From Flaveria trinervia (taxonomy: Eukaryota > Streptophyta > Magnoliopsida > Asterales > Asteraceae), in NCBI GenBank assembly GCA_025506515.1, contig CM046451.1, forward strand, positions 46,263,212 to 46,327,211: 64,000 nt of DNA, read 5' to 3'. The position numbers and the translations under genes are program-made. Positions 34,620 through 46,274 of this stretch are shown here, piece after piece. Below the pieces are notes generated by a model that worked only from the letters and a program-made list of their open reading frames with translations, was not told where the DNA came from and did not search any database. The number at the start of each line of letters is the position of its first letter. Position 1 is the stretch's first letter.

Positions 34620-36089
34620 ACATAGTTTCATCTAATGTCTTACATCCTTCATAAGTTCCTCAAACTTCTTGTACTTCTCTTCTCTAGTGACTCCGGCATG
34701 TATTTCAAAAGCAAAACAGAGTCTTATAACGTTCTGAAATTATAGAGCTTGTACAATATCTTGAGAGTCATAGAATAATGGCCACTTGTATAATGTATAG
34801 ACATCATCTACAGACATGTTTGTAAGCCACATTGGGTCAAACACCCTGATGGTTTCCATTACACCATTCTTGTTCAATACTATGACTACCTCTCCTGTCC
34901 TCCAATCATAGTACCACCATTGATGTGTGGAGTAAAGTCTTGTGGCATTTCTCGTAGAGGGATCTTAGATATTGTGCGCGGAGGACTCCACTTCAGCACT
35001 ATTTTTGGTTTTCCAGTAATGGCATCAACCTTAGACCGTCTGATATACCTTGTTGGCTATTGAGGTTTGAACTTAACCCATCTGGTGTGGTACTTTCTTT
35101 TAAGAGCAGTCTCAAACCAGCCTGACATTTTCGTGGGTCAGCATATAACAATTTTAACTTTGCTGACTAGTTTAGCTCAAATCTAGGAAGAGTCTTCAGG
35201 TCATGTAGGAACCTGAAGTACTCAATCCCTTTCTCATGTTTAACTGCATAAACATTGAAATCTTCAAACTACGCCCATGCTATGATTTCGCCTAACACCT
35301 TTTGATGTTTCTTCACTTTGTACAGCTTGGTGTAGATAGTTGACGTTGAAGAACTGCGTTGGGCTCATATTTCTTCAAAGCATGCAGCCCACTCAGCCTT
35401 TCTGATATTAACTTCAGCTTCCGAGGCTTGGGTTGTATCTTCTTTCTTGTTAGACTCTTCTTCCATTGTATCTAGAGTCTCAAAAGTTACATCAACAAGG
35501 TTGTCTCCCAGATTAGGAACGACATTACCCTCAATGTTAGTGTATCCTGGATAGTGTTGGTCCATGACATCTTCGATCTCGATCTCATCAACATCATTGA
35601 GCTCATCGTCACTTTCCACTTGGATTGTTGTAGCATCTTTCACGATCTCATCTGGATTGAGTCGGAATATTTCAGCAAGTTGCTCATCTATGAGATCATG
35701 AATTATCTCTCCTTCTTCAGGAGTGTAACTCATTGATCTCCTGACTATACCCTGTAGATCAAGAATCATCATGTGTTGAGTCTTGATCTGTTGGAGGGGA
35801 GCAACATCATATTCATCTCTTTGATAGTTTGGATCTGCTTGATTTAAAACATGTAACACATCAACCATCAGTCAACAATCAAAGTAGTAAACATCAACAA
35901 TAAATATAAACATTAATTACATTAATTTGATACAAGATTCAAATACACATGATTTACATAACATAAATAACTAAGCATTACTCTTGTCTTGTATCATGTG
36001 CACCTCTGCTGATGGGGCTGAAATGGAGGCACCTTGATCCTGAGCTCTCTTGGTCCTCCTTTCGCTCACAGATGTGGCACCTGCAGCAG

Positions 36090-36215
36090 AAGGATCATCA
36101 TCTCCATCATCATCATCATCGACATCATCACCAGCATCAGTATCCTACCCTTGATCATCACCATCATCATCATCATCATAACTGTCATCATCATCACTAT
36201 CATCTCCATCTCCTT
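36090..36215. repeat. (CAT)n microsatellite
   Basis: Imperfect CAT/ATC trinucleotide run. On the H sense strand it reads GAT and encodes an aspartate-rich tract of the env-like ORF, interrupted by a stop. Confidence 0.85.
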
Positions 36216-36569
36216 CTCTGATATTTAGTGGCTCCTCTTTTGATCCTTTGAGCCTCAGCACGATGGTCTTGTTGGTAGTCTCCAACTCCTCTACCCTTTT
36301 GGCTGATTGGACATGTTGCTCCTGGAGTTAGGACATCTCTGAGCTCTGTGCAGCAATCAGCTGTGCCTGCTGCTCAATCAGTTGAGCCTGCTGAGATATA
36401 TGCTAAGATTGTGTAGCAGTAAGATCTACTAGCTGATGAATCTAGGCAGTCTTCTCATCATCGGCTGCCAACAGCTTCAGCACCATGCGGTTAAGTGTTG
36501 AGATTTATTCCTCTAACCCACTAGGAGGTAGAGAGGATCCAGATGGATAGGAGGGGTAAGATGATGGTC

Positions 36570-36790
36570 CTGCATGGTGGCTAGTGGTGGTGGTGGTGGC
36601 GGTGGTAGTGGTGAAGATTGGGGGTGGTATAGATGAAATGGTGGTGGAGTGGTGAAGATTGGGGGTGGTATAGATGAAGGTGGTGGTCGAGTTATGAAGA
36701 TTGAGGTGTTATAGATGAAGGTGGTGTGGAGTGGTTGTGGTAGTAGTGGTAGGTGGAGTGGTGGTAGTAGGTGGAGTGGTGGTGGTTATG
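36570..36790. repeat. GGTGGT-rich minisatellite in H
   Basis: About three copies of a roughly 50-bp unit containing GAAGATTGGGGGTGGTATAG, flanked by GGTGGTGGT runs. Read on the minus strand it gives proline/threonine-rich sequence. Confidence 0.8.
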
Positions 36791-38089
36791 AAGGTCATCC
36801 TCCTCCTCTTCTTCTTCAAACTGTGGGGCTGAGTCATCCTTTTCTTCCTCGAGCCCCTCGAGGTGGATGCTCCCACTGGAACACTGCTGGACTGATCGGG
36901 AGCATAAGTAGGATTAGTGTCAGGCTCCCCAGACTCGTTAGGGCGTCCACCAACCTCCCGAATGCCTTGGTCAGTGGCAAGCATCCGGGTCCCCACAGTC
37001 CGAGTCAAGGGCTCCTCATCTGTCTCATCCTCCTCATCAAGAAAAAAATCCTAATGGAACCCCGCAGCCTCGGTTCCACCTTGGGTGGGTGCTGGAGGTG
37101 CTATATCAGCAGTGGGGGCCCTCAGTTGAGTAGGCCCTGCATCTCCACCATCACCGCTGTCATCGTCATCGGAGCCATCTTCAAGGAGCTCCAGCTGCTC
37201 GACATCTGAATCATTGTCTACATGACGCCATTTACGCCTCCCCGACGCCACGTAGTCCACCTTGGCCAGATGGCCTATGAGTCTCTTTACCAGGGGCTTG
37301 ACCTGCTTTCCCTGGTATACCTTCATACGACCTAGTGTCGTATCATCCATAATCTCCAACGACACAGCGTCGTGGCTCTCCTTGGGCAGTGTGGGCAACT
37401 TCTCATCAACGATCATCTGTAAAAACCTAGGGTACATGCAGAACCCTCTTTGCCCTTCGCCTCCAAGTTCTCTATCAGGTAAGAGAAAATCATGCTAGAA
37501 AAGCTAAAAGGTTGGTTCAGTACCAGTGCCACATTGGCATTTTGAATCTGGTCTGAAAGATCATCAAACCCACCCCTTCGCGAAGCCAAGCACTTGAGGA
37601 CGTGTGCCAAGTACTTGTATTGGGGACACAGATTGCTCTTGTTGAGCACACTTGCGTTTATTTCCCCAGCGTACTTCATCCTCAAGAAGCACCCTCTCAC
37701 CGTTAGTGGGTGAAGTCTGGTGGGGTGGTCTACATCATCACCCAATGCCAGTACATGTCTGATATCCTTAGCAGTAACCTATATATCCATCCCAAAAATG
37801 GAGCTCCTCATACTGTACGGCTCACGAGAGCGGTCAACCAATGCTCCCTCCTAGAAGGCATGCTGGATGGACCTATAGGGAGTGCATGGTGTAGATATCG
37901 CCTTGTGGATCCTGGATCGCTTGAGGAAAGTGATGATGCTTGCAAACTCAGTACCATTCCGAGTCGTAGAATCTAAGTGAGCACATATGTTGTGCTTGGG
38001 GTTGATGGACCATCTGTCCGCCATCAATCTGTAACACAAGACACATAGTCATTAGATAACCACACAACACAAATCAGTTCCAATTAACT

Positions 38090-39010
38090 TGGTTGAATTC
38101 ATTCTGGTTCATTCATGCGATTGAACCATGCGACTATGCTTAGTCGGTTGACTTGGCATGCAACTGGATTCAGTCGGGTGACTGAGCAGGCGACTGAGTT
38201 CAATCGGTTGACTGAGCCTGCAATTGGTTCAGTCACCGACTGAGCTCATTCGTTTGATCCATTTGTCCAATTGAGCCATTCGACCATCTCAATCGTGCGA
38301 TTGGAGTTCATCCTGGCATCCAGTCGCATGACCCACTGTTCGGTCGACTGTGTTCAACTCAAAATCGAATTTGATAAAAAAACTTAGAATTAGACGTCGT
38401 GTTTTGGTGCATTAGACTCACAATCAATTAACTAATAACCTAATAACTTTAATTTCAACATTTTACTAGGTTTAGTTAGGTTATATGTCCAGTAAACGGT
38501 TCGGTTCTTGTATGGGTTGAAATTCTAAAATTAGGGCACCATTCCATCGGATTTCGGTGAGATATCATCACATTGTACCTATATAGCAACTCACAATCGT
38601 CAGAATATCAACAGAAGTCGGAAATTTTGGTCTGATGAAATTTGGGCAGAGTAACGGTAAGGTGTGCGATATTAGGGCGATTTAGGGTGATGAGTTGAAT
38701 GTGATCGACTGTGGCCCTATTTATACCGAATCTGATTTCAATTGGCTGACTAGAACTATTCGCTCGGTTCATTCGGGCGAATGGACCTCAGTCATGCGAT
38801 TAGCTCAATCGATCATATTCAGTCGGCCGACTGAATTTCAGTCGGGTGACTGACTCATTCGCACAGTTCCATTCGGTAGAATGACTCATTCTGATAAGCC
38901 ATTTGTGTGAATGGTTCATACTCATGTGCCATTCGGCTGTTTAGTGCATGAGTATGGTCCATTCGCATGGTTGGTCCATACTAATGGTCTAGTCGTGTGA
39001 TTGGATCATA
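38090..39010 (-). repeat. H spacer: GCGACTGAG/CATTCG array with TATA-like box
   Basis: Two blocks of CAGTCGGGTGACTGAG-like words (38100-38350 and 38750-39010) flank TATAAATA (minus, 38718-38725). Same motif family as in the H LTR. The box is about 690 bp from the env-like ATG, much farther than in family A. Confidence 0.75.
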
Positions 39011-39568
39011 CTCATGATTTTTACTTTATGACCATTTCTCACTTAAACCCTTTTTAACTTTTGATTAAACTTTACAAGCATTTGATCATCTCAGACATGA
39101 TCATTTTAACTTGAAAAACTTTTGACCACCTGAGACGTGATCCTTTTAAGCAATTTTCACCCCAGACGTGACAGATTTTACCTTTGAAAACACGTGTGGT
39201 CACCTCAGACGTGACCCTTTTAGATTATTAAATCCCTTATTGAATTCCATGGTGTAGTCCGACATCAAACAAACTGAATTTGACTAAATTTAATAAAGTA
39301 AAAGACTTAAACTTAAATACAAAACTAAACTTTTTTTGACTCTTTGAGTGAGGTGTAAATCCCAAGATAGAAATCTAATGGATTCGTTTCCGGAATAGGC
39401 AGCTTCAATTTATTTTGACCATAACTAGACCAATTCAATTTGAAATCATATAGGCAAGTCGAATCATTTGGGACATGTTATCAACACCTTTTGATGCTTA
39501 ATTCTGGTTTTTCATCTAGAGTCGTTAGTAAGTTTAGGACATCATACTAGTACTATTAGATCCCCCTA
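39011..39568. other. Unassigned stretch between H and E
   Basis: No gene seen. 39080-39215 holds four copies of a GACGTGAC-type word about 40-50 bp apart. The rest (39230-39568) is AT-rich and not recognised. The junction of the two oppositely oriented elements H and E must lie here. Confidence 0.5.
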
Positions 39569-41973
39569 TTGATTTGGACTTTCAAGAATGTAGCCACGAT
39601 GATTGTCAGTGACTTCTCAGATATCATCTCTTTTCTCACCCAATCTACCTATTACACTACTCTGACTGTTAACCCCATTGTTTACTCAAATCATATGGCT
39701 GAATGCTGGAGCAACGGTCAGATTGAAACCTTAAATGGGGTTAGGGTAATAAGGTTGAGCATTTATGGCCAGGACTTGATCATTTCAGAACAACTCATCA
39801 GGGAGCAACTTGAGCTTCACGATGAATATGCTCCTACTGAATTCCCCAAGTCAGACCTAGATAACACATATACCCAAATGGTTTATGGTGGAGATATGAG
39901 CAGGTCTACTATATACAAGTTCAATTTCTCATAAAACTAGAAGTTCATGCTCTATGTTGTTCTCCACTATTTGTCCAATAAGTTTAGGGGATGGGATCAA
40001 TTCCCATATGAACTAGGGTGCCTAGTTCATGGGCTATTGAAAATCCCCCCCTTCAGTTACTCAAGGTTTGTGCTAACTAAACCTATGGGGAACCTCCAAA
40101 GGGACACATTCTTCATGTATCCCAAGTTTCTTCAGCATATCATTAACTGTGAGCTGGACCAGAGTCAGCTTGTCTATGCAGCTGTCCTACCAGTTCCTCA
40201 AATGAGGCCAACCATCTTCAAAGTCTTGAATAGAGTTTCCACCAAGACGACACATATACCCAAATGGGTGATGGTGGAGATGTGAGCAGGTCTACTATTT
40301 ATAAGTTCAATTTTTCATAAAACTGGAAGTCCCTACTCCATGTTGTTCTCCACTATTTGTCCAATAAGTCTGGGGGTATGGAATCAAATCCCATATGAAC
40401 TAGGGTGCCTAGTTCATGGGCTAATAAAAAGCCTCCACTTCAGTTACTCAAGGTTTGTGCTGACTAAACTTATGGGGAACCTCCAGAGGGCCACATTCTT
40501 CATGTATCCCCGGTTCCTTCAATACATCATCAACTATGAGCTGGACTAGAGTCAGCTTGTTTGTGCAGTTGTCCTACCAGTTCCTCAGATGAGGCTGACC
40601 ATCTTTAAAGTCTTGAAGTGCGTGTCCACCAACTACACTAGAAGACACACTCATCTTCTTCCAAGTATGATTGAGCTAATGGATCTTAGTGACATCCCTA
40701 TTAACCCCACATGATGAACCCACACGAGTAACTACCCTCAATTTTCAAAATCTACCTTCTCACCCCATCAAAATCACTTATCAGAGACATCTGAAACGAA
40801 CCCTTGTTCAATCTCCTCTGGTTGAACAAGTTCCCCCTAATTTATCCAAATAGGCTAGAGTGGAAACATGGGCTCCCACTCAGTGTGAGGTCTTACCATC
40901 TTTCACATTTAACCTTAATAAGGGTGTTGAGTCTCCCTAGTCTTAATCCCTTGAGCCCAGAACCCAAGTTCTAGAATCTTAGGGTGAGTCTCTATACTCC
41001 CCTGAGTAGCCAAAAAGAGACAACCCCACTATAGGTTCAATGCCAATAGACATTAATCAAGGTCCCGAGTCATAAGGCTTAACCTCCATATCCTTCACTA
41101 ACCTATTGATAGGAACATATGAGGAGATTATGTCTCTTTAGGGCAATGAAGTTAATCCACAACACCCTCTCAAGGATCAATTGAGCCACAGGAGACCAAT
41201 GACCTCTAGCCTACATTAGTAGACCCAAACTGAGGTGAGTCCCACTAGAATGGAAGGGACTCATGTAGATTCAACTGCCACTACTGTAGGTGCCTCATTG
41301 TGCCCTCGGACAGTGGTAACATTATTGAGACTGAATCTACGGCAACCAAACATTCTAATGACTTTGAAAGAGACATCATTATGCATGGGAACCAGGGCAC
41401 CAAGAAACCAGATCTGGTGGTGAGGATGAACATACAAGGTATGTTACGTCATTTCCCCATGAGTCTTCTCAAGAAGATGAGGGAAGTATGCAACTCACCT
41501 TAAATGACCTACTCTCTAAAGTCTCAAACCTTGAATTCAGGGTTAAGAATTTAGAGGATAGGACCGCCACTCAACAACTTGAGATTGAAAATCTTAGGGC
41601 TCAACTAGCTTAGAAACAAACTGAGAGATTTGTTAGGCATGTACCAATTCAGGTCTCAATGATTTCTTCCTCTAGCTTATCTAGCTATCAAGATGATGCT
41701 ACCAAAAATGGGGAGAAAGTTCAGAGACAATCACACATGGTGTCCAAAAGCTCAGCCGTTTTAATGCTTTCTTCAAGATATCTTATTCAGCATTCAGATG
41801 TTTTTCGAGAGCCTCTTCCAATCACCCTCCAGGTGGACCCAAGGATGCTCAAAGATCTAAACAGGTTTCTAACCTTGTTTCTTATATGATCTTCAATATG
41901 GCCGCCTGCTCTAGATGTTGTTGTGGCCTACTTTGGAGCTGAAGAGCTTCAAATGTTGAATACACCTTCTACT
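39569..41973 (+). pseudogene. Element E env-like ORF, N-terminal and middle part
   Basis: 39569-39934 gives a 121-residue opening (FLTQSTYYTTLTVNP) comparable with the family A start. 39947-40285 adds FFMYPKFLQHIIN. A 386-bp direct duplication follows. Downstream, 40640-41973 is serine/proline-rich with many stops and ends at the target site of T. The remnant continues at 44448. Upstream pol of E is not present. Unknown function. Confidence 0.72.
39864..40635 (+). repeat. 386-bp tandem duplication in E
   Basis: Copies 39864-40249 and 40250-40635 share long stretches (for example GAACTAGGGTGCCTAGTTCA) with roughly one change in ten bases. The same MYPxFLQ block is encoded twice. Confidence 0.88.
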
Positions 41974-42455
41974 TGCTAAATCAATATTTCAGATTCATTG
42001 AGCTTGGATCATAGGATTCATCTTGTTCACATCTAGAAATGAAAATTAAGATGGGTGGACGCGTGTGAATCAAAGAACAAAGAGATGGATAATAATAATG
42101 TTTTGATTTCATTAATGTTGATAAAGAAGTTACAATAAGAATCATAGATGGCTAGTGAAATCAAACCCACCCAAAGGAGATGATTTCTCCTTGGGTGGTC
42201 ATTCACACCATGAGAAACACACACATAAAGCCACACTTGCAAAAATGCAATAGTGGGTCTATTTATATTATTATTATAACATGACCTAATTTTGACTTTC
42301 TAATTGTCTTGATGTTAACTTTGTCATGTTAAATTGTCTTGTGTTGTTGTTTTTGTTGTAATCAACTTGGTCTCTGAACTTGTACAATGAGATCTTTAGT
42401 TAGCTGTAATTATGATTTGGTAAGCTTCAGTTTATTCCATTGTTGAACCCTAACA
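41974..42455 (-). repeat. T 3' LTR
   Basis: 482 bp; on the minus strand TGTTAGGGTTCAAC to GATTTAGCA. The purine tract AGTTTAGGGGGAGTAT precedes it at 42471-42456. Confidence 0.9.
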
Positions 42456-42471
42456 ATACTCCCCCTAAACT

Positions 42472-43021
42472 GATGCTTGCCAAACCTTGAATTTGAAGAT
42501 CTTCTCTGTCACATGTCTTCTTGATCAATTGATGTTCTAGAACAATTCATTGATGTTCTCCCCTTAGATTAAGCTCCTCCTAATATATTTCTAAGAAACG
42601 TTAGAATCTCTTGAGAATACTTCTTGGTATTGGATATGGGTTGTATCACTTTTGGATTACAGTTCATATCCCAACTCAAGGATTAGAATGTATTAGACAT
42701 ATGGTGAGGCTTCGAAATTCAATAAAAAGCATCAGGAAAATTAATCAATGTTGAACACACTTCCACTTCTTTGAAATAACTTGATAAATGACATTCTTCA
42801 AATAATGAGTACTCCCTTGATTAAAGTCTGGCTAACTGTATGCTCAGTAGTCAGACACGGGTGCAAAACTTATTAGAAAAAATATGAGCTCAAGTACTTC
42901 AAAAAGAGCATCTGATAATTGTACAAGTCCCTGGACGAGTCTATAAAAAAGTGACCAAAGTTGATTTCTATACTCTTTTTTTCGCTTTCATGATCAAAAT
43001 AGGTGAGCTTGTTGGTTGCAA
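42472..43021 (-). other. T interior, 3' part without a gene
   Basis: AT-rich, no ORF or recognisable domain. Confidence 0.6.
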
Positions 43022-43459
43022 TCATCCACATTCATGTTTTTCTTTTCTTTTTGATGTCATGTTCATCAGTTGTTCATAATCATTTCTTGCAACACATCCG
43101 CATTTCTTTGCTAACTCATCAGCATTTGTTTGCAAGGCATCCGCATTTGTTTGCAAGGCATCCGCATTTGTTTGCAAGGCATCCGCATTTGTTTGCAAGG
43201 CATCCGCATTTGATTTCAATTCATCCGCATTTGATTTCAATGCATCCACATTTATGCTTAAAGTACCCACATTTGTTTACAAGTCAACCGCATTTGGTGA
43301 CAAGTCATCCACAATAGTTGCCAAGTCATCCACATTTGGTGACAAGTCATCCGCATTTGTTGACAAGTCATCCGCATTTGGTGAAAAGTCATCCGCATTT
43401 GTGAATAACACATCCGCATTTGTGTATAACACATCCGCATTTAATAAAGCTTCATCCAC
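43022..43459 (-). pseudogene. T heptad-repeat frame (NADALQT repeats)
   Basis: On the sense strand of T one reading frame runs from 43459 through 43022 with a single stop near 43280. It encodes about 17 heptads of the form NADxLxx; five are near-identical NADALQT. The 21-bp DNA unit equals seven codons. A coiled-coil-like or simply repeat-derived peptide is possible; I know no family for it. It may be a by-product of the CATCCGCATT array, whose complement reads AATGCGGATG. Confidence 0.45.
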
Positions 43460-43485
43460 ATTTGTTTTTGTTCATCCGTATTTGT
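43085..43485. repeat. CATCCGCATTTG minisatellite in T
   Basis: About 18 units. Four to five consecutive 21-bp units (CATCCGCATTTGTTTGCAAGG) lie at 43140-43210; the others have variable linkers such as GACAAGT or AATAACA. Confidence 0.92.
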
Positions 43486-43958
43486 TTTCAGACTTGAACA
43501 AAAATGATTTCACACTGCATTGCACGTCGGGAAATTAGCAGTAGCTTCCATTTCTTCATCTTTTCTTTGTTTTTAATGATAATCGAGTTCAATTGCATCA
43601 AATTTTGAAGGAATAATCTAGTGAATGATTATATTTCTTCAAATCATACCATATTAGAACAGATCTTGATGATTTTTCTTCTTGATTTTGAGATGAACAA
43701 ATGTGTTTTCTTCTTTTTTTGATGTTAATCTTGTTCAATTGAATCGAATTTTGAAGGAATAATCATGAACATGTTCATGATTCTTCAAATCTACCATAGT
43801 TGAACAAATTTGTTTATTTTTCATTTGATTTTGGGTATGAACATATGGGTTTTTGATGAACAGGGACTTTGTTCTTCATTTTTCTTGTTTTCTTTATTGT
43901 TCTTGACATCATTAAAGCAGAAATCAGATCTGAAAACTAGATAATCCAGCAACCAACA
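43486..43958 (-). other. T 5' interior (leader)
   Basis: Holds two diverged copies of a block with CGAATTTTGAAGGAATAATC-like sequence (near 43600 and 43750). No coding potential seen. Confidence 0.6.
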
Positions 43959-43970
43959 GCTCAGATACCA
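43959..43970 (-). other. T primer binding site
   Basis: TGGTATCTGAGC on the minus strand, one base different from the site in A1 and A2, three bases from the LTR. Confidence 0.85.
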
Positions 43971-43973
43971 TTT

Positions 43974-44442
43974 TGCTAAATCAATATTTCAGATTCATTG
44001 AGCATGGATCTTAGGATTCATCTCATTCAGATCTAGAAATCAAATTTAAGATGGGTGGACGTGTTTGAATCAAAGAACAAAGACATGGATAATAATAATG
44101 TTATGATTTCATTGATGTTGATAAACAAGTTACAATAAGAATCATAGATGGCTAGTGAAATCATAGAAAGATTTCATTGGTGGTGATTCACACCATGAGA
44201 AACACACACATAAAGCCACACTTGCAAAAATGCAATACTGGGTCTATTTATATTATTATTATTACAACATGACCTAATTTGACTTTCTAATTGTCTTGAT
44301 GTTGACTTTGTCATGTTGAATTGTCTTGTGTTGTTGTTTTTGTTGTAATCAACTTGGTCTTTAAACTTGTACAATGAGATCTTCAGTTGGCTGTAATTAT
44401 GATTTTGTAAGCTTCAATTTATTCCATTGTTGAACCCCAACA
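43974..44442 (-). repeat. T 5' LTR
   Basis: 469 bp, direct repeat of 41974-42455, adjoining the primer site. Confidence 0.9.
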
Positions 44443-44447
44443 CTACT

Positions 44448-45019
44448 ATTGTTAAGGAAGTTGGTCAACCTAAAGTTCACATGGAACCTGAGATTGATTT
44501 CGAAAGGGAAATGGAAACTGATGGCCCAACAACCAAAACAGTTGGGACAAATAGTGTATTGCCATAAACTTGCAAAACTGAAGTCAAAGCTACGGAAGAA
44601 CAATTTCAATCTTCCGAAGCTAAGATGGAAGCTGTGGAAGGGCTTTAGTCCTTGTCTAATTATCTTATCATCACATATGCAATTCCGGAACTAGCATCTG
44701 AGGTGAATAGTGAGGACTTCCTCAAGTTACCCATTACTCAAACACTATCATCACCAAATGCTCCAACCACCATTCAACCCGAACTCTCTCCTGAAAAATC
44801 TCCAAAGTCTAAAGCTTCCGAAGATGTCAAAGGAAAGAGGAAGCTGACTAAGAAAGAACTTCTAGAGGAGGAAAGGTTGGAGAAACTAAGAAGAAAAGGA
44901 AGACTCCCCTCTAAGAAACTACTAGCTGAAAGTAGCAAAGCAGCTGTAGCCAAGTAGCAAGCAGTCAACAACTAGAAAAAAGTGGATGTGATTGATAGGC
45001 TAGTCAAGCTGGAAGATGT
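44448..45019 (+). pseudogene. Element E env-like ORF, second piece
   Basis: Continuation after T. 44652-44957 is open for 101 codons with a lysine/glutamate-rich stretch (LTKKELLEEERLEKLRRKGR). It is cut at 45019 by the 5' LTR of K. Confidence 0.7.
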
Positions 45020-45922
45020 TGTTGGACTCTGAAAGGACCATACATGCCTATTCAATTGGTGAGTTGATGGTTGTTTTGTTGAGGTTGTCACAAGTCCAAG
45101 AACCAATGCGGATGAAGATCCTGCTAAATAGAAGAAATGCAGACAAGTTTTTGTTCTACCACATTAACTAATACGGATGGCTTGGAAGAAATGCAGACAA
45201 GTGTTTGTTCATCCGCGTTTGTTAATTCGGATGACCAGAGAAAAATGCAGACAACTATTTGTTCATCCGCATTTGTCAGAGAAATGCACAGAAGTATTTG
45301 TTCATCCGCATTAACAAATGCGGATGACCAAAATACTAATGCAGAAGACCAAGTGAAGAAATGATGATCAAGTTAACTCATCCTCATTTGCCAATGCGGA
45401 TGACCAGACAAATGCGCACAAGTATTTTTTCATCCGCATTAACCAATGCGGATGACCAACTTACTAATGTGGAAGACCAAGTGAAGAAATGATGATCAAG
45501 TCCATCTCATCCGCATTTGTCAATGCAGATGAACAAATGCGAATGAAGACTTAGACTAATTTTGATGTAATAAGTCAGGGGTAGTTTAGTCATTTTGTAA
45601 AAGGCAACTTGTCTGCCTATAAATAGAAAATACAACATCGTATATGAGGTGACCGAAATGATAGAAAAAGATAGAATATAGAGATAGAAAATAGAGAGAG
45701 AATAAACAATGAGAATAGTCTTTGTTTTTCATAAGTGCATTATTATATTTCATGCTAAACCCTAGCAGCTATTGTAATAAATCACCTTTATCAATATACA
45801 AAGCATTTATGAGTACTTCTTCTTTATCAAATGTTTCTTGATTGAATGATTCCGCCATTCAATCACTAACTTGATCATCATATTCGATTATGAGTGAGAA
45901 TCTTAATCTCACTACTCGGTCA
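45020..45922 (+). repeat. K 5' LTR
   Basis: 903 bp, TGTTGGACTC to CGGTCA. CATCCGCATT/AATGCGGATG dyads at 45100-45545, then CCTATAAATAG at 45616-45626. Confidence 0.93.
45616..45626 (+). promoter_or_regulatory. TATA box of K 5' LTR
   Basis: CCTATAAATAG, conserved in the 3' LTR at 55255-55265, just downstream of the dyad array. Confidence 0.75.
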
Positions 45923-45924
45923 AT

Positions 45925-45936
45925 TGGTATCAAAGC
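45925..45936 (+). other. K primer binding site
   Basis: TGGTATCAAAGC two bases after the LTR. Bases 45937-46274 are the untranslated leader. Confidence 0.88.
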
Positions 45937-46274
45937 TTTGGCTCTTGGTTGTTTTTCAAATGTACCCTAGATCTGAATAGAACTTGATTGATCTGGTGAT
46001 CGAGTTGCTAGTAGAGTGTTCTATCAGCTCTACTTAGTAAATAGCAGAATATACGCATCACACAGTTACTGTTCAAGAAATTTCTTTCAAGAACACAACA
46101 ACAGACTTCATTCTCGAAGTTGTGAACAGTTGACATAGCAAAAATTAACAACAAGAAACTTAGAAAAGTAACAGATCTGATTCTGAAACCTGTTTGGATG
46201 ATTTGGGCAATTATACTAATTGAACCTAAAATTCATCTAATCTGTAATTAAACAAGTTAAAACTACCTATTAAA

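Larger units (their letters stand above)
34620..38039 (-). pseudogene. H env-like ORF (decayed)
   Basis: The start at 38039 gives MADRWSINPKHNICAHL, which parallels the family A opening. Pieces: 38039-37851; 37745-37413 (KYLAHVLKCLASRRGGFDDL); 37437-37051 (MYPRFLQMIVDEKLPTLP and an acidic segment); 37008-36709 (proline/threonine/lysine-rich); 35868-35365 (167 residues, acidic, intact). MYPRFLQ recurs in E (FFMYPKFLQHIIN). 34620-35364 is lysine-rich and broken. Unknown function, SIRE env position. Confidence 0.75.
33930..39250 (-). mobile_element. H: Ty1/copia (SIRE-like) 3' portion, minus strand
   Basis: On the minus strand: spacer array (about 39010-38090), env-like ORF (38039 to about 34620), polypurine tract (34619-34607) and 3' LTR (34606-33930, TGTAGATACATG to CCTAACA). 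No pol block is recognisable to the right, and the boundary with E between 39010 and 39568 is undefined. ATCCC at 33925-33929 is the left target-site candidate; its partner was not confirmed. Confidence 0.78.
41974..44442 (-). mobile_element. T: complete non-autonomous LTR element, 2.47 kb
   Basis: LTRs at 41974-42455 and 43974-44442, perfect 5-bp target duplication CTACT (41969-41973 and 44443-44447), primer site and purine tract. The 1.5-kb interior has no gag or pol. It must depend on enzymes of another copia element. LTRs differ visibly (several percent and one indel near 42160/44160), so it is not recent. Confidence 0.93.

Noticed and set aside
36090..36221. Histidine-rich plus-strand ORF
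   Set aside because: Translation of a CAT microsatellite on the antisense strand of H.
43085..43485. CRISPR-like direct repeats
   Set aside because: Repeats are 10-21 bp with short, near-identical linkers, sit inside a plant LTR element, and have no cas genes. It is a minisatellite.
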